Shown piece by piece: positions 26,949 through 35,022 of a DNA stretch of 64,000 nt (within the stretch, counting starts at the first letter, position 1; each line of letters starts with the position of its first letter). The DNA is taken from NCBI RefSeq assembly GCF_019039215.1, contig NZ_JAHNZZ010000002.1, forward strand, positions 220,247-284,246, in the 5' to 3' direction. Below the pieces are notes generated by a model, which saw only the letters and a program-made list of their open reading frames with translations, ran no database searches and was not told where the DNA came from. This DNA is from Bacillus sp. FJAT-29790. Lineage in GTDB: Bacteria > Bacillota > Bacilli > Bacillales > Cytobacillaceae. Made by a program: the position numbers and the translations under genes.

Positions 26949-27186
26949 TTTAACATTATTCCTGTAAAAAACATTTGAATCCCAGCTAAACCATAGCCAA
27001 AAAAGAGTAATTACTATTCTAGTAGTGTATAATCATGCGAAAAAAATTATATTAAATTATCCTTGCATAAAGAAAAGGATAAATGTAAAATAAATTTGAA
27101 TCTGAATTTACAGAATATTTGGAACCCCACCTTGATTATTCAGGTTGTACTGTAATAAATATATTTAATCTAAAGGGGGCAATTAA
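26949..27186. other. Intergenic region before the second transporter operon
   Basis: No gene. Its last 60 bases resemble the region before copy 1 (AATAAA, TTTAATC, polyG RBS), showing shared ancestry. I found no -24/-12 promoter here. Confidence 0.4.
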
Positions 27187-28047
27187 ATGAAAAAGTTCAC
27201 ACTTCTAGCTATTGTTATGATTTTCTCTCTTATTCTAGGAGCATGTGGGACAAGCCAGTCTAGCGGCGAAAGTCAGACAACTGGTGGAAATCAAACCGCG
27301 GATGAAAATGAGAGTAAAGACCCAGGGTCAGAAAAGAAAAAACTTAAAATCGTAACAGATGCAAACTATGCACCATTTGTATTTTTAGATAAAGGTGAAA
27401 TGGTAGGATTTGATGTAGACTTTATGAATGCGGTTGCAAAAGAAGCGGGATATGAATTTGAAATGGTTAATGTTGGCTGGGACCCTTTATTTGTCGAGGT
27501 TAAAGGCAAGACTGCTGATCTAGGAATAAATGCGATTACGATAAATGATGATCGGAAACAAACATACGATTTTTCAGTTCCATACTATTTATCAACAAAT
27601 GAAATTCTAGTTCCTGAAGGCAGTGATATAAAAAGTGCTGCTGACCTAAAGAACGACAAGATCGTATCAGTTCTAGGCGGAACGACAGGGCAGGAAGCAA
27701 TTGAGGCCCTACTAGGCAAAAATCATAAGAATATTAAAAAATTCGATAATAATAATCTGGCAATTTTGGAGATGATTAGCGGCGGAGCTGATGCTGTTGT
27801 TGCGGACAACGCAGTAGTTGAAGAATACGCAAAAAATAATCCTAACCAAAAACTAGCTATAATTAAGGATGAGGAAGGCTTCGAGAATGAATTTTATGGC
27901 CTTATGTTTCCGAAAGGCAGTGAATATAAAGCCGATTTTGATGCAGCCGTTACGAAAGTTCTTGAAAACGGAACATATGCAGAAATTTATGAGAAATGGT
28001 TTGGTGTAGCACCTGACACAGATACGATACTAAAGCAACAGCAATAA
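27187..28047 (+). CDS. Polar amino-acid ABC transporter, substrate-binding lipoprotein (copy 2)
   Basis: The 286-residue paralogue of the protein at 19001 has a lipobox FSLILGACG (Cys about residue 20), a Ser/Gly/Asn linker and the family-3 binding fold (LKIVTDANYAPFVFLD, VGFDVDFMNAVAKE, FSVPYYLSTNEIL, EIYEKWFGV). It has drifted further from copy 1 than the permease and ATPase have. Differences around the ligand pocket (DANYAPFVFL against DAHYPPFQSI) suggest related but not identical ligands. The RBS AAAGGGGG is clear. Confidence 0.88.
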   Translation: MKKFTLLAIVMIFSLILGACGTSQSSGESQTTGGNQTADENESKDPGSEKKKLKIVTDANYAPFVFLDKGEMVGFDVDFMNAVAKEAGYEFEMVNVGWDPLFVEVKGKTADLGINAITINDDRKQTYDFSVPYYLSTNEILVPEGSDIKSAADLKNDKIVSVLGGTTGQEAIEALLGKNHKNIKKFDNNNLAILEMISGGADAVVADNAVVEEYAKNNPNQKLAIIKDEEGFENEFYGLMFPKGSEYKADFDAAVTKVLENGTYAEIYEKWFGVAPDTDTILKQQQ

Positions 28048-28057
28048 GCAGCAAAAC

Positions 28058-28096
28058 AAATTGCGTAACTCTTAGAGAATAGTTACGCAATTTTGG
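28058..28096 (+). terminator. Intra-operon hairpin between binding protein and permease (copy 2)
   Basis: AAATTGCGTAACT pairs with AGTTACGCAATTT, followed by a short T-rich stretch. It occupies the same place as the hairpin at 19863-19902 with compensating base changes (TAAT to TAACT). Confidence 0.65.
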
Positions 28097-28116
28097 TTTA
28101 ATTGGGGGGGAAATTA

Positions 28117-28773
28117 ATGGACTTTAGACTGGACATCATAGTAGAATATGTTCCTTTCTTTTTGAAGGGGACGCTCTTGACAATCGGATTATCGATTGCA
28201 GGGATTTTGATAGGGACAGTACTTGGATTAATCATTGGATTAGGGAAAATGACGAAAAATAAACCTATTTCATTATTCTTCAATTGCTATATTATATTTT
28301 TCCGTGGAACGCCTTTATTTGTGCAATTATTATTAGTCCATTTTGGTGTAGTGCCCATGTTAATTGGACATACAAACGGGATCGTAGCTAGCATCATTGC
28401 TCTTTCCTTGATTGCGGGTGCATATATTGCTGAAATCTTCAGGGCAGGTATCCAATCCATTGATAAGGGTCAAATGGAAGCAGCCCGTTCCCTAGGCATG
28501 AATCATGTCCAAGCAATGAAAGATGTTATTTTGCCTCAAGCCTTTAAGCGAATGATTCCACCCCTTGGGAATGAATTCATTGTTCTTGTGAAAGAATCCT
28601 CACTGGCGGCAATTGTGGCAACCCCTGAACTTATGTATTACGGACGAGCACTAGCAAACACATATTACCGCGTATGGGAGCCGTACCTCACAGCAGCACT
28701 TATTTATCTCGTGTTGACTACTACTTTAAGCTTTTTATTAAATCGTCTTGAAAGAAGGTTGGCAACAGAATGA
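28117..28773 (+). CDS. Amino-acid ABC transporter permease (copy 2)
   Basis: The 218-residue permease matches copy 1 along its length, with the same EAA loop ([25 protein letters not shown]). ATG at 28117 is chosen because the GGGGGGG RBS sits 5 bases before it; a TTG at 28102 lies before that RBS and would make copy 2 longer than copy 1. It overlaps the ATPase gene by 4 bases. Confidence 0.92.
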   Translation: MDFRLDIIVEYVPFFLKGTLLTIGLSIAGILIGTVLGLIIGLGKMTKNKPISLFFNCYIIFFRGTPLFVQLLLVHFGVVPMLIGHTNGIVASIIALSLIAGAYIAEIFRAGIQSIDKGQMEAARSLGMNHVQAMKDVILPQAFKRMIPPLGNEFIVLVKESSLAAIVATPELMYYGRALANTYYRVWEPYLTAALIYLVLTTTLSFLLNRLERRLATE

Positions 28774-29492
28774 TTCTAGTAAAGAATCTAAAGAAATCGT
28801 TTGGGGAAAACGAAATTTTAAAGGATATAAATGTAGCCATTAAGCCTCGGGAAGTCGTGGTAGTTATTGGACCATCGGGATCAGGAAAATCGACATTTTT
28901 GAGGTGTCTAAATTTGCTTGAGTCCATTACTGGCGGTCATGTTACGATCGAAGGCACTGATATTACGGACAAGAAAACAGACATTAATAAAGTAAGAACC
29001 GAAGTAGGCATGGTATTCCAGCAATTTAATTTATTTCCGCATAAAACCGTCATTGAGAATATTATGCTTGCTCCGATGAGAGTAAGAAATATCCCTGCGG
29101 AGAAGGCGAGGGCAAAAGGAATTGAACTCCTTCGTAAAGTAGGGCTTGAAGAGAAGGCAAATGCTTATCCGGATTCGTTATCAGGCGGGCAAAAACAGCG
29201 TGTCGCCATTGCGAGGGCCCTAGCGATGGAACCGAAAATTATGCTCTTTGATGAACCAACCTCTGCATTGGATCCAGAAATGGTTGGAGAAGTGCTTGAA
29301 GTAATGAAACAACTGGCCAAAGAGGGGATGACAATGGTTGTTGTGACCCATGAAATGGGATTTGCCCGTGAAGTCGGTGATCGTGTTTTATTTATGGATG
29401 GCGGTTTCATAGTAGAAGAAAATATCCCTAATGAATTATTTGAAAACCCGCAGCAAGAAAGGACGAAATCCTTCCTAAGTAAAGTATTATAG
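28770..29492 (+). CDS. Amino-acid ABC transporter ATP-binding protein (copy 2)
   Basis: The 240-residue GlnQ-type ATPase has [37 protein letters not shown] and VVTHEMGFA. Its length equals copy 1 and most residues are identical, so the subunits might be interchangeable between the two transporters. Confidence 0.95.
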   Translation: MILVKNLKKSFGENEILKDINVAIKPREVVVVIGPSGSGKSTFLRCLNLLESITGGHVTIEGTDITDKKTDINKVRTEVGMVFQQFNLFPHKTVIENIMLAPMRVRNIPAEKARAKGIELLRKVGLEEKANAYPDSLSGGQKQRVAIARALAMEPKIMLFDEPTSALDPEMVGEVLEVMKQLAKEGMTMVVVTHEMGFAREVGDRVLFMDGGFIVEENIPNELFENPQQERTKSFLSKVL

Positions 29493-29506
29493 ATTGTTAA
29501 TATCTA

Positions 29507-29537
29507 ACATCGACTGAAATTGGGTCGATGTTTTTTT
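29507..29537 (+). terminator. Terminator of transporter operon 2
   Basis: ACATCGAC pairs with GTCGATGT, followed by seven Ts. Confidence 0.88.
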
Positions 29538-29624
29538 GAAGGCTGTTTTCTAAAATTTGTTGTTGTTTGCATGAACTGCAATATCGCGCTTATAGATCCG
29601 CTTGAACATTTTTTACGTACCGGG

Positions 29625-29845
29625 CAAATAGAACGGCTCTATAAGCCCTTAACCACGGTATTTCTTCATAAGATGTCCAATAGAACGGCTCTATAAGCCC
29701 TTAACCATGGTATTTCTCTATAAGATGTCCAATAGAACGGCTCTATAAGCCCTTAACCATGGTATTTCTCTATAAGATGTCCAATAGAACGGCTCTATAA
29801 GCCCTTAACCATGATATTTCTCTATAAGTTGTCCAATAGAACCAC
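29625..29845. repeat. Tandem array of a 52-bp repeat (four copies plus a partial fifth)
   Basis: Units beginning CAATAGAACGGCTCTATAAG start at about 29625, 29678, 29730, 29782 and 29834 (partial). The middle copies are almost identical, and each carries the near-palindrome ATAGAACGGCTCTAT. There are no unique spacers, so this is not a CRISPR array. It lies between the transporter terminator and the second urocanase promoter. The rest of 29538-30008 shows nothing else clear. Confidence 0.92.
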
Positions 29846-30019
29846 TTAAGGAGTCTTGAAAGCGGAATACGCGAACATCAATAGTTGTTCATAATTAAAA
29901 TCTCTATAGAATTAATACTTTGAAAACGGAATTCCCTTGAAAGATTAAAAGATCACAATTTAAGTTTTTTATTAAAAAAGTTTTTGAGGATATTGGATTA
30001 AGAAATTTAATAGTCTGCA

Positions 30020-30114
30020 TGCAAAAATTATCTGCACCCTATTAATGAAATCGTTTACAACCTTTTAGACAATAATTGTCGGAATACTGGAAAAGGTGCA
30101 AAAAACACCTGCGA
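30020..30114 (+). promoter_or_regulatory. Two candidate activator sites (UAS) upstream of urocanase gene 2
   Basis: TGCAAAAATTATCTGCAC (30020-30037) and TGCAAAAAACACCTGCGA (30097-30114) fit TGCAAR-N6-CTGCRM. They are 77 bases apart, and the second is 145 bases before the -24 element, against 79 and 148 for gene 1. The sequence between the sites is much less alike, so the sites look selectively kept. Confidence 0.6.
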
Positions 30115-30241
30115 TTAATTTTTTCTGAAATTATTTTTTTAGTAAAAGGAGAAGGAGTTTTTGCTGAGTGGTTTTCGAAAATAGTTATTAGAGGGCCCGT
30201 TTTTATATATTGTCAAAAAAATTGATTTAATTAGATAACAT

Positions 30242-30257
30242 TGGCACGAGACTTGCA
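30242..30257 (+). promoter_or_regulatory. Sigma-54 (-24/-12) promoter of urocanase gene 2
   Basis: TGGCAC-N5-TTGCA is a perfect consensus sigma-54 promoter, 49 bases before the start codon. The bases after it (ATATATAAAGTTAG) are the same as at gene 1. Confidence 0.92.
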
Positions 30258-30305
30258 ATATATAAAGTTAGAATCGCAATTACACTAATTTAGGAGGACA
30301 AATAC

Positions 30306-32027
30306 ATGTCAAAACCAGAAATCTTATATTCAGTGAAAGCACAGAGAGGCCCTGAACTTCGTTGTAAGGGCTGGAGACAAGAATCTATTTTGCGGATGCT
30401 TGAAAACAATATGGAAAATGCGGAGAAACCAGAAGAGCTAGTAATCTATGGTGGAATCGGAAAAGCGGCTCGTAACTGGGAATCCTACCATGCCATCGTC
30501 AAATCATTAAAAGAGCTTGAAGATAACGAAACACTTGTCGTGCAATCAGGGATGCCGGTTGCGGTATTTAAAACACATAAATATGCGCCAACAGTTGTAA
30601 TGGCAACGACAAATATTATGAAGGCAGACTGGCCAACTTTCTATGATTTACAAGATAAGAACTTAACGATGTATGCCAACTATACAGCGGCTCCTTGGGA
30701 ATACATAGGTACTCAGGGCGTTATCCAAGGCACATTCGAAACATTATCAGCGATTGCACGCCTTCATTACAATGATTCCCTTGTTGGAAAAATCCTTTTA
30801 ACAGCTGGTGCTGGTGGAATGGGCGGAAACCAAACGAGAGCGATGACAATGCATGGTGGCGTGGCGATTCTATGTGACTCGAATGTAGAAATTATCAACA
30901 GAAGAATTGAAAAAGGATTCATTGATTGTTTAGCAGATTCCTTGGATGATGCGATTGCGATGGCAAAACAACATGCAGCTGAAGGCAAACCACTTGGTGT
31001 AGCGGTTGTTGGAAATGCAGCTGATATTTTCGAAGAAGTTCTTGAAAAAGGATGGTTACCAGACATCTCAACTTCTATGACACCAGGCCATGACCCAATT
31101 TCCTACTTACCAGCTGGCTATACAGTAGAAGAAGCAGAAAAGCTTCGTGATACTGATCGTGATCTTTATTTAGAAAAAGCACGCGAAACAATGGTTCGTG
31201 AGTTGAAAGCGTTGATTAAATTTATGGATTTGGGTGTGCATTCATTTGAATACGGCACAAGCCACCGTAAAGAGTGTATCGATGCAGGCATGGATGAAAA
31301 AGATGCGAAGCGTTTACCAGGTTTTGTAGCTGAATACCTGCGTCCGCTCTTCTGCGAAGGCCGCGGCCCATTCCGCTGGATCTGTCTATCAGGTGATGCA
31401 GAAGATTTAAGAAAAATCGATGATATGATCCTAGAGAAATTTAGTGACGATTACCTTGTAACGCGCTGGATTAAACTTGCGAAAGAGCATATTCCAATTG
31501 AAGCATTACCAGCTCGTATTTGTTACATGGGCTTTGGTCAACGTAAGGCATTTGCATTAGAAGTAAATGATATGATCCGCCGCGGCGAACTATCAGGTCC
31601 AGTTGCATTCTCACGTGATAACTTAGACTCTGGTTCGATCGTGAATCCGACTTTCGAATCTGAAAACATGAAAGACGGCAGTGACTTAATCTCTGACTGG
31701 CCGGTATTGAACGGACTTCTGAACGCTGTTGGCATGTGTGACCTGATCGCGCTTCAAGCGAACTACTCCATGGGTGAGGCTGTTCATACAGGTGTAACAA
31801 TGATTGCGGACGGAACTGCCGAGTCTGACATGAGACTTGAAGTTGCGATGACCGTTGACTCTGGAATAGGGGTTGTCCGTCATGCACAAGCAGGTTATGA
31901 AATCGCACAAGATGTGGCCAACGGAAAAGGGAAGTTAACGAAAGAAAGCATCCAAATCCCATTATGGTGGTCACCGAAAGCGACGTTTGGCCCGAAAGAT
32001 TTAGAGCCGGAAAACGTAAAGGCATAA
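30306..32027 (+). CDS. Urocanase-family hydratase, divergent (HutU-like copy 2)
   Basis: This 573-residue protein differs from copy 1 at about seven positions (for example LHYND for LYYND, EKDAKR for EKEAKR, LAKEH for LAKQH, GTAES for GTDES, and the tail LEPENVKA). It has the same altered urocanase motifs. Stretches of identical DNA, one about 250 bases long, alternate with stretches carrying silent changes, as expected after gene conversion. RBS TTAGGAGG. It heads the run urocanase, HutI-like, M20 hydrolase, HutH-like, all on one strand. Confidence 0.85.
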   Translation: MSKPEILYSVKAQRGPELRCKGWRQESILRMLENNMENAEKPEELVIYGGIGKAARNWESYHAIVKSLKELEDNETLVVQSGMPVAVFKTHKYAPTVVMATTNIMKADWPTFYDLQDKNLTMYANYTAAPWEYIGTQGVIQGTFETLSAIARLHYNDSLVGKILLTAGAGGMGGNQTRAMTMHGGVAILCDSNVEIINRRIEKGFIDCLADSLDDAIAMAKQHAAEGKPLGVAVVGNAADIFEEVLEKGWLPDISTSMTPGHDPISYLPAGYTVEEAEKLRDTDRDLYLEKARETMVRELKALIKFMDLGVHSFEYGTSHRKECIDAGMDEKDAKRLPGFVAEYLRPLFCEGRGPFRWICLSGDAEDLRKIDDMILEKFSDDYLVTRWIKLAKEHIPIEALPARICYMGFGQRKAFALEVNDMIRRGELSGPVAFSRDNLDSGSIVNPTFESENMKDGSDLISDWPVLNGLLNAVGMCDLIALQANYSMGEAVHTGVTMIADGTAESDMRLEVAMTVDSGIGVVRHAQAGYEIAQDVANGKGKLTKESIQIPLWWSPKATFGPKDLEPENVKA

Positions 32028-32047
32028 TACACATAGAACATTGCATG

Positions 32048-32080
32048 TAGAGATCCAAGTAAGTTGGGTCTCTACCGTTC
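32048..32080 (+). terminator. Terminator after urocanase gene 2
   Basis: TAGAGATCC pairs with GGGTCTCTA (one G-U), followed by CCGTTCTTTT. It is homologous to the hairpin at 26914. Confidence 0.7.
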
Positions 32081-32225
32081 TTTTAAATTGCTAGATTTAT
32101 TACGATTTTTCGTATTATAAAAGAGTTCCCTCTTATTATTGGAATTCTTTAAAATAAAACGTGGTTTTGCACACGATTTTTCAAAAACTAAACTGTGCGC
32201 TTTCCTAAATGGAGGTATTGTAAAA

Positions 32226-33473
32226 ATGTCTGAAACAAAAGTGAAGGTAAAGGTTGATTTAGTAATCAGCAATGCTGCAGAAGCAGTTACTTGTGTAGGA
32301 GAAAGCATGGAGGATATCGGCGTACTAACATATGCCTGGATAGCTATCAAAGATGACAAAATTGTTGGCGTTGGATCGGAAGATGAGGTCAAAAACAAAT
32401 TTGACATTGAGCAATCGGATTTTATTGATGCAACCGGGAAAGTGGTTGCACCCGGGTTTGTAGACTCACATACCCATTTAGTTTTCTATGGGACTCGTGT
32501 CGAAGAGTATGCTGCTAAATTGACCGGAAAACCAGAAAAGTTAGAAAAGCTTGCTATAACAACAGGTCCGAATCGTACGGTTGAGCTTACTCGCAATACA
32601 CCGGCTGAAGAATTATTTGAACAATCAAAAAAACGTGTCATGTCGATGCTAGAGCATGGAATAACCACTATTGAAAGTAAAAGCGGCTACGGATTGACGA
32701 CAGAGAGTGAGATCAAAATTCTAGAAGTGGGCAGAAGGCTTGGGGAAGAGACACCACTTGATGTGTTAAATACATTTTTAGGAGCACATGGCTTTCCAGA
32801 AAATATGACAAAAAGTGAGTACCTTGACGTTATTATCAACGAAATGATCCCCCAAGTAGGTGAGCGCGGACTCGCAGAATTTTGCGATGTTTGGTGCGAT
32901 GAAGGCTATTTTACGGCTGAAGAATCAGAATTAATTTTGAAGGCTGGCCTAAAGTACGGTATGAAGCCGAAAATTCATGCAGACGCCTACTCATATATTG
33001 GCGGAACCGATTTAGCGGCGGAAATGAAAATGGTGTCTGTTGACCATTTAAATTACACACCTGTGGAAGTAATGGAAAAACTGGCAGAGGCAAAAGTTAC
33101 CGGCGTTCTAATGCCAGCATTAGATTTTGCTGTTGGCCATAAGCAGCCGTTTGATGCCCGGAAAATGCTTGATTTAGGTATGAACATCGCTTTGGCAACT
33201 GATCTCTGTCCAGCATGCTATACAGAATCGATGCAATTTGTTATCAACCTTGCCTGCCGATTGTATAAATTTTCAGTTGAGGAAGCCCTAAAGGCTGCTA
33301 CATACGGCGGAGCAAAAGCGCTTGATTTAGATGACAGAGGCGTAATTCAAGAAGGAAAATTAGCAGACTTGCAAATATGGGATGTCCCTACGTATAAGCA
33401 TATTGCTTATGAGCTAGGAACGAACATCGTAGAGACAGTAATTAAAAATGGAAAAGTCGTAGTAAATCGCTAG
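32226..33473 (+). CDS. Imidazolonepropionase-like amidohydrolase, divergent (HutI-like)
   Basis: The 415-residue metal-dependent amidohydrolase aligns with HutI. Metal ligands are kept (H82 and H84 in DSHTHLVF, H251 in KIHAD, D326 in LATD), as are H274 (SVDHL), R91, Y155 (SKSGYGL) and H188 (FLGAHGF). The Glu of the HADE motif, catalytic or substrate-binding in HutI, is Ala254 here. The GGGI loop and the NPGS turn are also replaced (AITTGPNRT; CPACYTES). Orthodox HutI opens the imidazolone ring to formiminoglutamate, so a differently substituted ring is likely here. ATG at 32226 follows ATGGAGG; an upstream in-frame TTG lacks any RBS. Confidence 0.82.
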   Translation: MSETKVKVKVDLVISNAAEAVTCVGESMEDIGVLTYAWIAIKDDKIVGVGSEDEVKNKFDIEQSDFIDATGKVVAPGFVDSHTHLVFYGTRVEEYAAKLTGKPEKLEKLAITTGPNRTVELTRNTPAEELFEQSKKRVMSMLEHGITTIESKSGYGLTTESEIKILEVGRRLGEETPLDVLNTFLGAHGFPENMTKSEYLDVIINEMIPQVGERGLAEFCDVWCDEGYFTAEESELILKAGLKYGMKPKIHADAYSYIGGTDLAAEMKMVSVDHLNYTPVEVMEKLAEAKVTGVLMPALDFAVGHKQPFDARKMLDLGMNIALATDLCPACYTESMQFVINLACRLYKFSVEEALKAATYGGAKALDLDDRGVIQEGKLADLQIWDVPTYKHIAYELGTNIVETVIKNGKVVVNR

Positions 33474-33656
33474 TTGAGTGAATTTCATAATGTATTAAAC
33501 CAAACCGAAAACGAATGAGATTATAGTTATTATCGTATTATTCTAGTTTAAGTGAACATAAGAATATTAACCTAAATAAACTGTTCGTTTTCAGTAAAAA
33601 AGTGCTTTATTAAATTCATTCAGTTTAAAAGATATTTAGAAAATGGAGGGAATCCA

Positions 33657-34823
33657 ATGGAAACAAAACAGGTTTCGACTGCCGCTGAAAAAGTAAATGC
33701 TGATCGCCTGCTAGATTTATTCCTTGAACTTGCAAAAATTAATGGTCCGAGTACGAAGGAGCAGCTCGTTGCAGATTATTTAATCAAAGCCTTGCCTGAA
33801 CTTGGATTTACATTTGAGTTTGATGAAGCCCATAAAAATTTTGGCGGTGAAGTTGGAAATTTAATTGCTTGGCGTGAGGGAACAGACTCAACGATCCCGC
33901 CATTATTTTTTTCGACACATATGGATACCGTGCTGCCAACAGAAGGATTAAATCCTGTCATTAAAGATGGAGTGATTCATTCGGATGGAACGACAATTTT
34001 AGGAGCGGACGATCGTGCGGCATTGGCAGCTTACTTAGAAGCCATTCGGGCAATTATTGAAAGTGGCGTTCCACACGGCCCAATAGAATTCATTTTAACA
34101 GTCAATGAGCAGCCAGGACTTGTCGGAGCAACATATATGGATTACAGCAAGGCAAAAAGTAAAACGGGATATATTTTCGACAGCAGCGGCGATGTCGGAC
34201 AAACCATTCTGAAAGGGCCATACAGCAGCCGGATTTGGATGGAAGTTGAAGGGAATGCTGCACATATTGCCCTAAATGCGGATGAAGGAAACAGTGCATT
34301 TCTTATTTCAGCTGAAGGATTGTTACAAATGCGACTCGGGACGATCGATGAAGAGACTCTTGCGAATATAGGGATTATTAATGGCGGGGAGCTGACATCA
34401 ATTATACCTGGGCGTGTAACGGTTGCAGGAGAAGTTCGAAGTTTTTCAAAAGAGAAACTTGATCAGCAGCTGAAGCATATGGGAGAAGTAATGCAACAAG
34501 CTGCTGAAAAAAAGGGCGGCAAAGTGAACATCAGAATTGAAAAAAAATATAGCGGATTTAATATTCCTGAAGACCATATTTTAACGAAAACGGTTGAAGC
34601 GGCTGCTCACAAAATTAACGTTAAATCGTATTTAACAGAAACATTAGGCGGTGCCGATACAAATGTGCTAAACGAAAATGGCTTAACTTGTTTGACACTT
34701 GGACTTGGTTTCCAAAACATCCATTCTTTCAGAGAGTGTATCAGCATTGAAAACTTAATCAATACAGGCAGATTAACGGCTGCTCTTATTGAGCAATGGT
34801 ATGTAAATCATAAAAAGGCATAA
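33657..34823 (+). CDS. M20 family metallohydrolase (PepT/YqjE-like), altered metal site
   Basis: The 388-residue protein has the M20 layout: STHMDTV (H88, D90), LGADDRAA (D118), general-base E151, D175 in IFDSSG, a dimerisation domain with the AAH motif and a final GGADTN and IHSFRE. The usual Glu-Glu pair reads E151-Q152, so a metal-ligand carboxylate is missing. M20 enzymes include tripeptidases, carnosinases and N-carbamoyl or N-acyl amidohydrolases. Lying after the HutI-like gene, where formiminoglutamate hydrolase would be expected and is absent, it may release glutamate from an N-substituted product. This is inference. Confidence 0.78.
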   Translation: METKQVSTAAEKVNADRLLDLFLELAKINGPSTKEQLVADYLIKALPELGFTFEFDEAHKNFGGEVGNLIAWREGTDSTIPPLFFSTHMDTVLPTEGLNPVIKDGVIHSDGTTILGADDRAALAAYLEAIRAIIESGVPHGPIEFILTVNEQPGLVGATYMDYSKAKSKTGYIFDSSGDVGQTILKGPYSSRIWMEVEGNAAHIALNADEGNSAFLISAEGLLQMRLGTIDEETLANIGIINGGELTSIIPGRVTVAGEVRSFSKEKLDQQLKHMGEVMQQAAEKKGGKVNIRIEKKYSGFNIPEDHILTKTVEAAAHKINVKSYLTETLGGADTNVLNENGLTCLTLGLGFQNIHSFRECISIENLINTGRLTAALIEQWYVNHKKA

Positions 34824-34941
34824 TCAAATAATGAATGATAAGCATTAGAGCATTAGCGGAATTTATGCAGGCGGAACATGATCATATTGGGATACACTTG
34901 TTCTAGATATTTATTTACCTTAATATTCCGTAATTTATATT

Positions 34942-34957
34942 TGGCGTAATTTATGCA
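34942..34957 (+). promoter_or_regulatory. Candidate sigma-54 promoter before the HutH-like gene
   Basis: TGGCGT-N5-ATGCA keeps the GG and GC doublets at the right spacing but departs from the consensus at two or three places. No TGCAAR-N6-CTGCRM site was seen upstream. It lies 66 bases before the start codon. Confidence 0.5.
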
Positions 34958-35022
34958 CTAGTTTTATAATGTTTTAGAATGACGAAATATTCAGTCGAAA
35001 ATCAAAGGGAGCTGGACATCAT

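Noticed and set aside
26949-27186. Sigma-54 promoter before the second binding-protein gene
   Set aside because: A TGGAAC-N5 stretch is present, but the required GC doublet at -12 is missing.
29625-29845. Possible CRISPR array
   Set aside because: The whole 52-bp unit repeats with no variable spacers, and no cas genes lie in the window.
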